64,000 nt of DNA from Bacteroides sp. 224 (GCF_010500995.1 NZ_QVMK01000012.1:1-64000), one strand, 5' to 3'. Numbered from the stretch's first letter, positions 44,052 to 54,080 are shown. Translations and numbers: made by a program. Notes: a model not told the origin generated them from the sequence alone.

Positions 44052-46106
44052 ATGTATAACATTATTCAATTAAACGACAAAAATCTGTCGGATCTACAAA
44101 TTATTGCAAAAGAATTAGGAATTAAAAAGGCTGAATCATTCAAGAAAGAAGAACTTGTTTATAAGATTCTTGACGAACAAGCCATCGTAGGTGCCACCAA
44201 GAAAGTTGCTGCCGACAAAGTAAAAGAAGAACGTAAATCAGAAGACAAGAAGAAACGTTCTCGCGTAAATGTCAAAAAAGAGGGTGACAAAGTTTACACC
44301 GCTTCAAAAAACGGAGAAACTGCTAAAACAGAAGCTGCCGCCCCTGTAACACCAACCAAAGCAGCCGAAGCTACCGAAGCAGAATCCAAAAAGGCAACCG
44401 AAAAGAAAAAAGCTGCAACAACTAAAGAGCAGGTAGCCGAAAAAGAAGAGCCCGCAACAAAAGCAGCTCCAAAGAAAAAAGCCACAAAAGCCCCCAAAGA
44501 AACTAAAGAAAAAGAAGTAAAAGAGGAACCGGAAAAAGTAACTCCAAAAGCAGAAGAGGCAGAAAAGAAAGTAGTTAAAGTTAAAACTAAAACTGCTAAA
44601 ACCGAAGAAAAGAAAACAAAGGAAGCTCAACCTGTTAAAGAAGAAGCCCCCGTTGTTGCCAAAGAAAATGTCGAAGATTTTATTCCAATTGAAGACCTGC
44701 CTTCTGAAAAGGTCGAATTACCATCTGAACTATTAGGTAAATTTGAAGCAAACAAAACAACTCCTCCTCAACCTGTTATAGAAAAGAAGGTTCAACCTCA
44801 ACAACCTCAGGCTCAGCCAAAACAACAAATACAACGTCCACGAGTTGTACGACCAACGGACAATAATCAATATAACAATCAAAATCAACGCGTTAACCAA
44901 CCGGTTAGACCTGTTGCTCAAACAGAAAATGAACCGGCTCCAGTTAACGAACGTAGAATCATTGAAAGAGAAAAACCTTACGAATTCGATAACATTCTAT
45001 CAGGAACCGGTGTCTTAGAAATCATGCAAGACGGATATGGTTTCCTTCGTTCATCAGACTACAATTACCTGTCTTCTCCAGACGATATTTATGTATCTCA
45101 GTCGCAAATTAAATTATTCGGACTGAAAACAGGAGATGTTGTAGAAGGTGTTATCCGTCCTCCCAAAGAAGGAGAAAAATACTTTCCATTGGTTAAGGTT
45201 TCCAAAATCAATGGACGTGATGCTGCTTTCGTACGTGATCGTGTTCCATTTGATCACCTCACTCCTCTTTTCCCGGACGAGAAGTTCAATCTATGTAAAG
45301 CCGGACAGCACAATTCCCTGTCGGCCAGAGTAGTAGACTTATTCTCTCCTATCGGAAAAGGACAACGCGGTTTAATTGTAGCTCAACCTAAAACCGGTAA
45401 AACAATCTTATTGAAAGATATAGCAAATGCCATCGCAGCCAATCATCCTGAAGTGTACATGATTATGCTATTGATCGATGAACGCCCTGAAGAGGTAACC
45501 GATATGGCTCGTAGCGTAAACGCTGAAGTAATTGCTTCTACTTTCGACGAACCGGCAGAACGCCACGTAAAGATTGCAGGTATTGTATTAGAGAAAGCAA
45601 AAAGATTGGTAGAATGCGGACATGATGTGGTGATTTTCCTTGATTCTATCACCCGTTTGGCACGTGCCTACAACACTGTATCTCCGGCATCCGGAAAAGT
45701 ACTGTCCGGAGGGGTTGATGCAAATGCATTACACAAGCCTAAGAGATTCTTCGGTGCAGCTCGTAACATTGAGAACGGTGGTTCACTAACAATTCTTGCC
45801 ACAGCACTTATCGACACCGGCTCTAAAATGGACGAAGTTATCTTCGAAGAATTTAAAGGTACAGGAAACATGGAATTACAACTTGATCGTAACTTATCAA
45901 ACAAGCGCATTTTCCCTGCTGTTAATATTGTGGCATCAAGTACCCGTCGCGACGATCTTCTATTCGACAAACAAACATTAGACCGCATGTGGATTCTGCG
46001 TAAATATCTATCTGATATGAACCCCATTGAAGCAATGGACTTTGTGAAAGATCGTTTGGAAAAGACAAGAGACAACGATGAATTCCTAATGAGCATGAAT
46101 AGCTAA
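44052..46106 (+). CDS. rho: Transcription termination factor Rho with long disordered insertion
   Basis: A 684-residue hexameric RNA helicase. The N-terminal Rho_N helix-extension-helix (about 1-45) begins [11 protein letters not shown]. It is followed by about 250 residues of Lys/Glu/Ala/Pro/Gln-rich low complexity, the RNA-binding cold-shock-like domain ([20 protein letters not shown]) and the ATPase core with AQPKTGKT, Walker [14 protein letters not shown] and the Q/R loops ([10 protein letters not shown]). E. coli Rho has about 420 residues, so the excess is the insertion. Rho of B. thetaiotaomicron has a similar disordered region reported to drive phase separation. The start is 44052, five codons inside a longer reading. 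Confidence 0.96.
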   Translation: MYNIIQLNDKNLSDLQIIAKELGIKKAESFKKEELVYKILDEQAIVGATKKVAADKVKEERKSEDKKKRSRVNVKKEGDKVYTASKNGETAKTEAAAPVTPTKAAEATEAESKKATEKKKAATTKEQVAEKEEPATKAAPKKKATKAPKETKEKEVKEEPEKVTPKAEEAEKKVVKVKTKTAKTEEKKTKEAQPVKEEAPVVAKENVEDFIPIEDLPSEKVELPSELLGKFEANKTTPPQPVIEKKVQPQQPQAQPKQQIQRPRVVRPTDNNQYNNQNQRVNQPVRPVAQTENEPAPVNERRIIEREKPYEFDNILSGTGVLEIMQDGYGFLRSSDYNYLSSPDDIYVSQSQIKLFGLKTGDVVEGVIRPPKEGEKYFPLVKVSKINGRDAAFVRDRVPFDHLTPLFPDEKFNLCKAGQHNSLSARVVDLFSPIGKGQRGLIVAQPKTGKTILLKDIANAIAANHPEVYMIMLLIDERPEEVTDMARSVNAEVIASTFDEPAERHVKIAGIVLEKAKRLVECGHDVVIFLDSITRLARAYNTVSPASGKVLSGGVDANALHKPKRFFGAARNIENGGSLTILATALIDTGSKMDEVIFEEFKGTGNMELQLDRNLSNKRIFPAVNIVASSTRRDDLLFDKQTLDRMWILRKYLSDMNPIEAMDFVKDRLEKTRDNDEFLMSMNS

Positions 46107-46129
46107 ATGCTAATTTAACCAATAAAGAG

Positions 46130-46163
46130 AAAGATGTAGATACAATGTGTTTACATCTTTTTT
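46130..46163 (+). terminator. Intrinsic terminator after rho
   Basis: A 9-bp stem (AAAGATGTA/TACATCTTT, 13-nt loop) runs into a T-run, 24 bp after the rho stop. Confidence 0.8.
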
Positions 46164-46239
46164 CTTTTATATAATTGCCTGCTACCCCCTTACAATGAAA
46201 TAAAGTCATCTGATTAGCTGTACTTTTCGGGGTTTTTCG

Positions 46240-46247
46240 TACATTTG
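46240..46247 (+). promoter_or_regulatory. -7 box of ffh
   Basis: TACATTTG, an exact TAnnTTTG match, 31 bp before the ATG at 46279. Confidence 0.7.
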
Positions 46248-46278
46248 CGTCCCTAAACAGCTAATTAATAAACGAGAT

Positions 46279-47610
46279 ATGTTTGATAACCTTAGTGAAA
46301 GACTCGAGCGGTCTTTTAAGATTCTGAAAGGTGAGGGCAAAATCACCGAAATTAATGTTGCGGAAACGCTAAAGGATGTACGTAAAGCATTGTTGGATGC
46401 CGACGTAAACTACAAAGTAGCCAAAACATTTACCGACACAGTAAAAGAAAAAGCATTAGGACAAAATGTATTAACAGCTGTGAAGCCCAGCCAGTTGATG
46501 GTTAAAATCGTTCACGATGAGTTGGCCAACCTGATGGGTGGTGAAACAGTTGAAATTAATCTTGAAGGAAAACCATCCATTATATTGATGTCAGGTTTGC
46601 AGGGTTCCGGTAAAACAACTTTTTCGGGAAAACTGGCTAAGATGCTGAAAACCAAGAAAGGAAAGAAACCTTTATTGGTAGCAGCCGACGTATACCGCCC
46701 CGCAGCTATCGAACAGCTTCGCATACTTTCAGAACAAATAGAAGTTCCGATGTATTCCGAGCCAGACAGCAAAGACCCGGTTTCTATTGCCAAGAGCGCT
46801 ATTCAGGAAGCTAAAGCCAAAGGACATGATTTAGTAATTGTCGATACAGCCGGACGTTTAGCTGTAGACGAAGAGATGATGAAGGAGATTGCAGCCATCA
46901 AAGAAGCAATCAACCCAAATGAAATTCTCTTTGTGGTAGACTCTATGACTGGTCAGGATGCAGTTAACACAGCCAAAGAATTTAATGAACGCCTCAACTT
47001 CGACGGAGTTGTGTTGACTAAACTCGATGGTGATACCCGTGGTGGTGCCGCTCTTTCTATCCGCACGGTGGTTAACAAACCTATCAAATTTGTTGGTACA
47101 GGCGAGAAGTTGGAAGCTATCGACCAATTCCACCCTTCGCGTATGGCCGATCGTATTTTGGGTATGGGAGACATTGTGTCTCTGGTAGAACGTGCTCAGG
47201 AACAATACGACGAAGAAGAAGCCAAACGTCTGCAAAAGAAAATAGCTAAGAATCAGTTTGATTTCAACGACTTTCTCGGACAAATTGCTCAGATCAAGAA
47301 GATGGGTAATCTTAAAGACCTGGCATCTATGATTCCGGGCGTAGGAAAAGCCATTAAAGACATCGACCTTGATGATGATGCCTTTAAGAGCATCGAAGCT
47401 ATTATTTACTCTATGACTCCAACCGAACGCTCCAACCCGGAATTATTAGATGGCTCTCGCAGACAACGTATAGCTAAAGGAAGCGGAACAAGCATACAGG
47501 AAGTTAACCGTTTATTGAAACAATTCGATCAGACTCGTAAAATGATGAAGATGGTTACTTCAAGCAAAATGGGGAAAATGGCTAAAATGATGCCTAAAGG
47601 TAAAAGATAA
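46279..47610 (+). CDS. ffh: Signal recognition particle protein Ffh
   Basis: A 443-residue SRP54-type GTPase that binds the SRP RNA and signal sequences and docks at FtsY. An N-domain (1-85) is followed by the GTPase domain with GLQGSGKTT, DTAGR and TKLDGD, and by a Met-rich M domain ending MGKMAKMMPKGKR. Normal length. It has its own promoter and is followed by a 34-bp-stem repeat hairpin and folD. Confidence 0.97.
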   Translation: MFDNLSERLERSFKILKGEGKITEINVAETLKDVRKALLDADVNYKVAKTFTDTVKEKALGQNVLTAVKPSQLMVKIVHDELANLMGGETVEINLEGKPSIILMSGLQGSGKTTFSGKLAKMLKTKKGKKPLLVAADVYRPAAIEQLRILSEQIEVPMYSEPDSKDPVSIAKSAIQEAKAKGHDLVIVDTAGRLAVDEEMMKEIAAIKEAINPNEILFVVDSMTGQDAVNTAKEFNERLNFDGVVLTKLDGDTRGGAALSIRTVVNKPIKFVGTGEKLEAIDQFHPSRMADRILGMGDIVSLVERAQEQYDEEEAKRLQKKIAKNQFDFNDFLGQIAQIKKMGNLKDLASMIPGVGKAIKDIDLDDDAFKSIEAIIYSMTPTERSNPELLDGSRRQRIAKGSGTSIQEVNRLLKQFDQTRKMMKMVTSSKMGKMAKMMPKGKR

Positions 47611-47616
47611 ACTTTT

Positions 47617-47697
<81 letters not shown>

Positions 47698-47716
47698 AGA
47701 TCAACTCTCAACTATT

Positions 47717-48604
47717 ATGAACTATACACTTATTGACGGAAAAGCCATCTCAGAACAAGTAAAGCAAGAAATAGCTGCTGAAGTTGCAAATATCGTTGCC
47801 AAAGGAGGAAAACAACCGCATCTGGCAGCTATCCTTGTAGGACACGACGGAGGTAGCGAAACATACGTAGCAGCCAAAGCAAAAGCATGCGAAGTATGCG
47901 GTTTCAAATCATCACTCATTCGTTATGAAGACGATGTAACCGAAGAAGAGCTATTGGCTAAAGTTCGTGAGCTTAACAATGATGACGATGTAGATGGATT
48001 TATCGTACAACTTCCATTGCCCAAACATATCTCGGAGCAAAAAGTAATTGAAACCATCGATTATCGCAAAGATGTAGATGGCTTCCACCCTATCAATGTG
48101 GGACGCATGTCTATCGGTCTTCCTTGTTATGTGTCAGCTACTCCCAATGGCATTCTTGAGCTTCTGAAAAGATATAAAATAGAAACAGCAGGCAAAAAGT
48201 GTGTTGTATTAGGACGCAGCAACATTGTAGGAAAACCCATGGCTATGCTTATGATGCAGAAAGCATATCCGGGCGATGCTACGGTAACCGTATGTCACAG
48301 TCGATCCAAAGACTTGGTAAAAGAATGTCAGGAAGCAGATATCATTATTGCTGCCTTAGGACAACCTAACTTCCTAAAGGCCGATATGGTAAAGAAAGGA
48401 GCCGTGGTTATTGATGTAGGCACTACAAGAGTTCCTTCCGACAAAACCAAATCAGGCTTTAAACTGACCGGCGACGTTTTATTCGACGAAGTTGCCCCTA
48501 AATGTTCTTACATAACTCCTGTTCCCGGTGGCGTGGGACCTATGACTATTGTTTCTCTGATGAAAAACACATTGTTAGCAGGAAAAAAAGAAATATATAA
48601 ATAA
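47717..48604 (+). CDS. folD: Methylenetetrahydrofolate dehydrogenase/cyclohydrolase
   Basis: A 295-residue bifunctional cytosolic enzyme interconverting 5,10-methylene-THF, methenyl-THF and 10-formyl-THF with NADP(H). The catalytic Lys lies in [11 protein letters not shown], and [13 protein letters not shown] and [11 protein letters not shown] are family signatures. The NADP-binding [14 protein letters not shown] and the C-terminal [12 protein letters not shown] complete the fold. Its stop codon directly abuts the GTG of the CapA-like gene. Confidence 0.97.
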   Translation: MNYTLIDGKAISEQVKQEIAAEVANIVAKGGKQPHLAAILVGHDGGSETYVAAKAKACEVCGFKSSLIRYEDDVTEEELLAKVRELNNDDDVDGFIVQLPLPKHISEQKVIETIDYRKDVDGFHPINVGRMSIGLPCYVSATPNGILELLKRYKIETAGKKCVVLGRSNIVGKPMAMLMMQKAYPGDATVTVCHSRSKDLVKECQEADIIIAALGQPNFLKADMVKKGAVVIDVGTTRVPSDKTKSGFKLTGDVLFDEVAPKCSYITPVPGGVGPMTIVSLMKNTLLAGKKEIYK

Positions 48605-49726
48605 GTGAGACGTTTCACATTCTTAGCATTTATTCTTCTTTCTCTATCCTGTGTAAACAAGGGTAGAGCAGAAGATACAATAACAAAAGAAAAGCCCGAC
48701 AGTATTATCTCTTCCAAAATTACTTTGTTATTTGTTGGAGACTTAATGCAGCATAAAGCACAAATCAACACTGCCCGTACTGCAAACGGAAACTATGATT
48801 ATGCTGAATGTTTTAGTCACATCCGCGAAGAAATCAGTAAAGCTGATATAGCTATTGGCAATCTGGAAGTAACATTGGGAGGAAAACCATATAGCGGTTA
48901 TCCTTGCTTTAGTGCCCCGGACGACTTTTTATTTGCCATTAAAGAAACTGGTTTTGATGTATTGCTTACCGGAAACAATCATTGTTTAGACAAAGGGAAA
49001 AGGGGGTTGGAACGCACCATTCTCATGCTCGACTCTCTACAAATTCCTTATGCCGGCACATACATCGATAGTGTGGCAAGAGCCCAACGATACCCTCTAC
49101 TCATTGAGAAGAACGGATTCCGCCTTTCTATCATTAACTATACTTATGATACAAACGGCTTAAGACCCACTCACCCCAATATCGTAAACTATATTGATAA
49201 GGAAGTAATAGCAGCAGATATAGAAGCAGCCAAAGCCCAACAGCCTGACGCAATTATTGCCTGTATGCATTGGGGGTATGAATACAAATCTTTGCCCAAC
49301 AAAGACCAAACGTCATTAACCGACTGGTTATTTGCTCAAGGAGTAGATCATATTATTGGTTCTCACCCACATGTTGTTCAACCGTTAGAGTTACGAACAG
49401 ATACCATTACAAATAAAAAAAACGTAGTAGTATACTCGCTTGGTAACTTTATATCGAATATGAGCGTTCGCAAAACCAATGGAGGAATTATGTTTAAGAT
49501 GGAATTAACCAAAGACAGCTTGACGCATATTACCGACTGTGGCTACAGCCTTGTATGGGTAGCTCCTCCAAGCATTAAAAGAAAGAAGCATACACTTATC
49601 CCGATTAATTACCCTACCGATTCACTCTCTATTAATGAACAGAGTAAAATGGATATTTTTGTAAAAGACACCCGGAAACTTTTCGAAACAAACAACAAAG
49701 GGATAAACGAATACACTTTTTATTAA
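48605..49726 (+). CDS. CapA family metallophosphatase-like lipoprotein
   Basis: A 373-residue exported protein of the CapA/PgsA family, with the lipobox-like signal LLSLSC. It has metallophosphatase-type motifs GDLMQHKAQI, NLEVTLGGKPYSGYP, LTGNNHCLDKG, MHWGYEY and GSHPHVVQP. CapA proteins take part in poly-gamma-glutamate export in Bacillus; in Bacteroidales they are usually lone envelope genes of unknown role. The GTG start lies immediately after the folD stop (TAA then GTG), indicating co-transcription and re-initiation. Confidence 0.87.
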   Translation: MRRFTFLAFILLSLSCVNKGRAEDTITKEKPDSIISSKITLLFVGDLMQHKAQINTARTANGNYDYAECFSHIREEISKADIAIGNLEVTLGGKPYSGYPCFSAPDDFLFAIKETGFDVLLTGNNHCLDKGKRGLERTILMLDSLQIPYAGTYIDSVARAQRYPLLIEKNGFRLSIINYTYDTNGLRPTHPNIVNYIDKEVIAADIEAAKAQQPDAIIACMHWGYEYKSLPNKDQTSLTDWLFAQGVDHIIGSHPHVVQPLELRTDTITNKKNVVVYSLGNFISNMSVRKTNGGIMFKMELTKDSLTHITDCGYSLVWVAPPSIKRKKHTLIPINYPTDSLSINEQSKMDIFVKDTRKLFETNNKGINEYTFY

Positions 49727-49742
49727 AATATTAATCGCAAAA

Positions 49743-49773
49743 TTTGCAGAATAAAAGATAATACGTATCTTTG
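49743..49773 (+). promoter_or_regulatory. Canonical promoter of tRNA-His
   Basis: TTTG at -33 (49743-49746) and TATCTTTG at -7 (49766-49773) are separated by exactly 19 nt. This is the clearest Bacteroidetes promoter in the window. Confidence 0.85.
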
Positions 49774-49796
49774 CACCGCATTAGAAAAACAACATG

Positions 49797-49870
<74 letters not shown>

Positions 49871-49882
49871 CTCGTTTAAAGT

Positions 49883-49911
49883 AAGCTTCAGAAGATCTCT
49901 GGAGCTTTTTT
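49883..49911 (+). terminator. Intrinsic terminator after tRNA-His
   Basis: A 10-bp stem (49883-49892 with 49898-49907, 5-nt loop) ends in a run of T, 13 bp after the tRNA. Confidence 0.9.
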
Positions 49912-50016
49912 AATTTTCATAACTTTAATGGCTACTGGCAGTTGAAAACAGGGATCAATCCGAAACAGTAACTATTATTAGTGATTCCCCCCCTTGTAGA
50001 ATACCCCAAATAAGGT

Positions 50017-50048
50017 ATTGTGCGACATATTCAAACCCTTTATCTTTG
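50017..50048 (+). promoter_or_regulatory. Promoter of a candidate small RNA
   Basis: ATTG at -33 (50017-50020) and TATCTTTG at -7 (50041-50048), 20 nt apart, precede a stretch without a gene. Confidence 0.75.
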
Positions 50049-50051
50049 CAG

Positions 50052-50145
50052 TATCAGAATTTAGTTAGTCATAATTTTATTACGTAACCACTTTAAGTAA
50101 AATGAGATAAGATCCTGTCGAAGTGATTCGCCGGGATTTTTTTTT
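50052..50145 (+). ncRNA. Candidate small RNA of about 93 nt
   Basis: The region runs from a canonical promoter (-7 box 50041-50048) to an intrinsic terminator (stem 50112-50120 / 50129-50137, 9 bp with one mismatch, then nine T). The only ATG inside is followed by a stop two codons later. An AT-rich 5' half could be a single-stranded seed. It does not match SRP RNA, 6S, tmRNA or RNase P patterns that I can recognise. The downstream genes lie on the opposite strand, so it is not a leader. Confidence 0.65.
50112..50145 (+). terminator. Terminator of the candidate small RNA
   Basis: The stem ATCCTGTCG/CGCCGGGAT (one wobble, one mismatch) with an 8-nt loop is followed by nine T. Confidence 0.8.
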
Positions 50146-50166
50146 AATCAAGCATCGCTATTACCT

Positions 50167-50193
50167 AAAAAGGGCCATCCAACCGGACAGCCC
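50167..50193 (-). terminator. Terminator of the PepSY-like operon
   Basis: On the minus strand a GGGC/GCCC stem extended by wobble pairs and ending in TTTTT lies 25 bp after the stop of the gene at 50218. Confidence 0.65.
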
Positions 50194-50217
50194 CATTATT
50201 ATTCCATCATCATCTCC

Positions 50218-50706
50218 TTATCCCGGCCAATTGGTATCATCAGCCGATACATCTTTCTCTCTTAAAAACTCTCCGGTGGCTGTATAATAAAGTGCCATCC
50301 CGGTTTTTCCTTGTTCTACTTCAATCACATATTCGGCATCCTTAGATGGATATTCCAGATAATCTACATCATCAATTCTCCATGAAGCATATTTGCTTGC
50401 GGCAATAGCGGTAGTGATTGCCTCCGGTAAATTGGCTGGCAACAAATCAGTTTCAGTCATTCTCCATTCGGCGCTTTCTGTAAACCAAACATCTATGTCT
50501 TTATCGCCAACCCAGCAATCTGCAACTAAAAAAGTTCTTTTTTTCTCCCACTCTACCCGGGTTGCATTCGGATATTTTGCACTCAAAGCTTCTTCAAATT
50601 TCTGCTCGGGCTTGTAATCATCATCGTCATCACTACACGAGGTACATGTAAAACCAAATAAAACGGCACACAGAAGGGTCAATAAAGTTAAATTAATCTC
50701 TTTCAT
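50218..50706 (-). CDS. PepSY-like lipoprotein
   Basis: A 162-residue lipoprotein (FTCTSC, followed by an Asp-rich linker). The mature part contains the repeated PepSY-like (DUF2874) pattern: FEEALSAKYPNATRVEWEKK, then DVWFTESAEW and a second half with YVIEVEQGKTGMALYYTATG. It probably binds a small ligand or peptide in the periplasm. It follows a second PepSY-like gene by 36 bp, both downstream of a two-component system. Confidence 0.82.
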   Translation of the reverse strand: MKEINLTLLTLLCAVLFGFTCTSCSDDDDDYKPEQKFEEALSAKYPNATRVEWEKKRTFLVADCWVGDKDIDVWFTESAEWRMTETDLLPANLPEAITTAIAASKYASWRIDDVDYLEYPSKDAEYVIEVEQGKTGMALYYTATGEFLREKDVSADDTNWPG

Positions 50707-50742
50707 ACTTAATTATTTTATGGGTTAATAGTTAAATTCAAA

Positions 50743-51183
50743 TTAATCATCAATTTCGACCAAATTGCCATTCCTGTCGAATCTTAAGCTCAAATCATTG
50801 TTTAGCTCTACTTCTATTCCACGACGGTCTTTCTCTATTTGAGTTATATACTCCTTTTTAAAGTTAGCGGAAAGATAGTTCTTTACATAATCAGGAATCA
50901 ATTCGGCGGGTATTTCTGCTTTTTTGGCATCTACTTCCATCCAATTTCCTCTGCTGTCGAAATCGATTTCAGTACCATTCGTTAATACCACTTCGTACTT
51001 CTTACTTTTAAAAAACTCATTATCTATCTTTATATAAGAGATAGCAGAGTTTGGAAAATACTGTTGGATAAAAGTTTGAGAATTCTTTGGGAGGCTTTTC
51101 CCATCGGTAGTCACTACATCTTTGGCAGAAACAAACTGCACAGCAAATAGTACCATTGCTAATACAGATAAAATCTTCCTCAT
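50743..51183 (-). CDS. PepSY-like periplasmic protein
   Basis: A 146-residue secreted protein with a signal peptide (about 1-20, ending VSA). Two PepSY-like repeats are visible, each ending in a strand-turn-strand such as VVLTNGTEIDFDSRGNWMEVD and VELNNDLSLRFDRNGNLVEID (only parts shown match: F-D-x-x-G-N-x-x-E-V/I-D). It forms a pair with the next lipoprotein gene and lies 113 bp downstream of the histidine kinase gene, a frequent association in Bacteroides in which the system probably controls the pair. Confidence 0.84.
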   Translation of the reverse strand: MRKILSVLAMVLFAVQFVSAKDVVTTDGKSLPKNSQTFIQQYFPNSAISYIKIDNEFFKSKKYEVVLTNGTEIDFDSRGNWMEVDAKKAEIPAELIPDYVKNYLSANFKKEYITQIEKDRRGIEVELNNDLSLRFDRNGNLVEIDD

Positions 51184-51296
51184 AATTGTTATTTTTAGGT
51201 GTTAATACTCTTTGTGATCTATTTACACTACAAATAACGGTATCGAATTAGGAAGAAATTAGGAATATCGTCTACTTAGAGAAGGATTTACATTTA

Positions 51297-52562
51297 TTAA
51301 CTCAAGAGAAAGCAATGCATTTCATTTTCCCACGAATATTGCAGCGTTAATCCGCAAGAAGAAGCAATAGAACGAGCAATGGCCAATCCTAATCCTGTAG
51401 AGTCTTTCTTTTCTGTTTGAGTATGGTAGAAGCGTTGAAAGATTCGATCCGGGTCAAGTGATTCTTTCCCACTATTCTTTATCACCAAACTATGATGACT
51501 TATAAGTAAGTGCAGTTCACCATTTTCGATATTATGCACCAATGCATTCTTTAATAAATTAGCTATTAGTATTCGAGCCAACGAAGCATTACAACGAATC
51601 ATGAATTTATCTTCTTCGTGGCAATCTAATTGAATATTCCTGGACTCATAAATCAACATTAAATCAGGTAGAATTGCGTTTACAACATCATTCACACATA
51701 CATCTTCTACCTCAGCATATTGTTTATTCTCTATGCGGGAGAGTAGTAATAAAGATTTATTCAGTTTTACGGCACGTCCTAAAGTGTTATAAATATCATC
51801 CAGCTCCTTCATCTGCTCTTCGGTAAGAGACTCGCTCTCTGCCAATAGTTCGATTTTTCCTCTTACTATAGCCAAAGGAGTCTGCAACTCATGCGAGGCA
51901 TTTTCAATAAATTGCTTCTGCTCAATATAGGCGTTATAACTCCGATTACTCAGGGCTATGGCAGCTTCATTCAGTTTTTTAAATTCCTGAATTTGTGTTT
52001 CATTATCCAATGGAGGAACTTCTTTACCGGGTTGCACCTGCCCCAACCAATTTAAGAGACGATCTAATGGCAGGAAAGAACGCTTTAGAACTACACGATT
52101 TACTACAATAATACAAATAAGAAGTAATACATACAAGCTGAGTAAATAGCCCAATATGGCTTCTATCATATCCTCGCGTTCTAAGGTAGATATCATTATT
52201 TTCAGTTCATAATACTGCCCGTCGGGCATCATGAAAGAAGTTTCCATAACTCGAACCGGCTCATCTTCGTCTTCCACTTCTATATAAACAGTAGAATCAT
52301 AGAATTTTTCCCGATGATGAGCAGCCGCTTCTTTGGATATGGAACGAAACTCATACATTGTCATCACATTCCCACTTGTATCAAGCACAGAAGGATCTTT
52401 TAATGCGGTATTTACTAAAATATCCCGGTAATTCTCTAATGAATCATCTGTCTCGTCCGTAACTTCTTCTAAAATTGTGAAATAGAAAAAGATTCCCCAG
52501 ATTGTCATTAATAATAAGAGGAATAAAGAAAGGCTGCGATATGTATAATGCAGTAGCTTCAT
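51297..52562 (-). CDS. Sensor histidine kinase, RprX-like
   Basis: A 421-residue inner-membrane kinase. Helices at about 8-30 and 138-160 flank a periplasmic sensor of about 105 residues. The dimerisation domain carries the phospho-His in ASHELQTPLA. The HATPase domain has an N-box (NLLKNALVHN) and a G-box STGLGLAIARS; the segment between the two is short, so the ATP lid is compact. The ATG overlaps the stop of the response regulator gene by 4 bp. Signal unknown. Confidence 0.92.
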   Translation of the reverse strand: MKLLHYTYRSLSLFLLLLMTIWGIFFYFTILEEVTDETDDSLENYRDILVNTALKDPSVLDTSGNVMTMYEFRSISKEAAAHHREKFYDSTVYIEVEDEDEPVRVMETSFMMPDGQYYELKIMISTLEREDMIEAILGYLLSLYVLLLICIIVVNRVVLKRSFLPLDRLLNWLGQVQPGKEVPPLDNETQIQEFKKLNEAAIALSNRSYNAYIEQKQFIENASHELQTPLAIVRGKIELLAESESLTEEQMKELDDIYNTLGRAVKLNKSLLLLSRIENKQYAEVEDVCVNDVVNAILPDLMLIYESRNIQLDCHEEDKFMIRCNASLARILIANLLKNALVHNIENGELHLLISHHSLVIKNSGKESLDPDRIFQRFYHTQTEKKDSTGLGLAIARSIASSCGLTLQYSWENEMHCFLLS

Positions 52563-53236
52563 ATTTCGGTGAGTTTATAGCCGAAGCCATATACGGCAGT
52601 TACTTCAATAGTAGCACCGACCTGTTTTAGTTTTTTTCTCAGATTCTTTACCTGAGAGTAAATAAAGTCCAGACTATCGGCTTGGTCTATGTTATCTCCC
52701 CAAACAGATTCGGCAAGACTCATTTTATTAATCACCCGATTAGGGTTCACCACAAAATAGTAGAGTAAATCAAACTCTTTGCGATTTAAGGTAAGTGGCG
52801 TGTTGTTTACACTCACCTCTCTCCTATCGGGATATAGAATAACATTTCCCAGTATAACAGATAATTCTCCCTGTGTTTGCTTCCTGCGAATAACCGATTT
52901 TATGCGGGCATTAAGCTCTGCCAGGTGGAAAGGCTTAGTCAGATAATCATCTGCCCCAAGTTCAAGACCGGTTACTTTATCATCTAAGGAGTCTATTGCC
53001 GAGATAATCAGCACGCTGTCATTCCGATGAAGGCGCTTTAATTCTCTTAATAAATCCAGCCCGGTGCCTCCCGGCAACATGATGTCCAGCAATATGCAGT
53101 CGTAATCATAGTCGTTTATTTTATCCATAGCAGAATGAAAATCTGCGGCTACTTCTACCAGAAATTTCTCTTTCAGCAAAGAAGCTGAAATGGTATCTCT
53201 TAAGTCCGGTTCATCTTCTACTATAAGTATTTTCAT
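52559..53236 (-). CDS. OmpR/PhoB-family response regulator, RprY-like
   Basis: A 225-residue regulator. The receiver (1-118) has the acidic pair EDE (about 7-9), phospho-Asp51 in LLDIMLPG, a Thr/Ser switch (IISAID) and Lys in DDYLTKPFHL. The C-terminal winged helix (about 130-225) contains LTLNRKEFDLLYYFV and the DNA-contact helix near SLDFIYSQVKNLRKKL. It is the first gene of the operon with the kinase. Confidence 0.94.
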   Translation of the reverse strand: MKILIVEDEPDLRDTISASLLKEKFLVEVAADFHSAMDKINDYDYDCILLDIMLPGGTGLDLLRELKRLHRNDSVLIISAIDSLDDKVTGLELGADDYLTKPFHLAELNARIKSVIRRKQTQGELSVILGNVILYPDRREVSVNNTPLTLNRKEFDLLYYFVVNPNRVINKMSLAESVWGDNIDQADSLDFIYSQVKNLRKKLKQVGATIEVTAVYGFGYKLTEI

Positions 53237-53312
53237 ATTGCTTGCATATTATATTATCAGAATTGTGGCAATATACAAAGAAAGAAAGGAATTTAGGAAG
53301 AAAACTGGAATA

Positions 53313-54080
53313 TCAACTATTCATATTATTTAGTGCATTCATCGCCATTTCATAGCCCTTTTGATAGATTGTTTCCGCATGTTCCAAATCATACATCGAA
53401 TACTCGGCTATCTCGCACGATTCTATTAACACATCACATAACTCCCTGTCTATAATCGAGTTAGAAGTAGTTAGCGAATAGAAGGTGCGTTCTATGATGT
53501 ATTTCAACGAACGAGTGTATTCCGTATGATTCATGGGGCTAACATTCACCCCGATAAGTTTCTCGCATTTGCGTCGAATCATTGATACCGGAAAATTGGC
53601 AAACAATCCTCCATCTACATAATGATGCCCATCAATCTCTACAGGGGTGAAAACAATCGGAATAGAACAAGAGGCAACCACAGCAGAAATCAAATCGCCT
53701 TTACTGAACACGTGACTTTCGCCATATTCAATATCGGAGGCAACAGCCCATAACGGCATTTTTAGTTCCTCAAATTGTTTCGCTCTCAAGTGTTTACGCA
53801 TAAAAGCGCGGAAACGGGTACTCTTAAAAAAACCTTCTTTGGGAAGCGTAAACTCCGTAAACTCTGTGAACTTCATTTTCTTAAACAGACCTATGATCTC
53901 TAACGGAGTATAACCATCGGCATACAACGCACCGGCCAACGCACCGGCACTTGTACCCACAATAATATCGGGATAAATGCCTTTTTCGTTCAATGCCTGC
54001 AAAGCACCTAAATGAGCAAAGCCTCTTGCTCCTCCCCCACTGAGTACAAGAGCTAATTTATATTTCTTTGTATCTGCCAC
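53313..54080 (-). CDS. Patatin-like phospholipase, RssA-like
   Basis: A 255-residue lipid acyl hydrolase. The oxyanion loop is LSGGGARGFAHLG (about 14-26), the nucleophile Ser lies in GTSAGAL (about 44) and the catalytic Asp in YVDGGLFANFPV (about 155). There is no signal peptide and no C-terminal barrel, so it is a small cytoplasmic or membrane-associated RssA-type enzyme. It lies 26 bp after the YqaA-type gene in a same-strand run with the helicase gene. Confidence 0.92.
   Translation of the reverse strand: MADTKKYKLALVLSGGGARGFAHLGALQALNEKGIYPDIIVGTSAGALAGALYADGYTPLEIIGLFKKMKFTEFTEFTLPKEGFFKSTRFRAFMRKHLRAKQFEELKMPLWAVASDIEYGESHVFSKGDLISAVVASCSIPIVFTPVEIDGHHYVDGGLFANFPVSMIRRKCEKLIGVNVSPMNHTEYTRSLKYIIERTFYSLTTSNSIIDRELCDVLIESCEIAEYSMYDLEHAETIYQKGYEMAMNALNNMNS

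Noticed and set aside
44294..44630. Phe/Ser-rich minus-strand frames inside rho
   Set aside because: They are the antisense image of the Lys/Glu/Ala-rich insertion of Rho.
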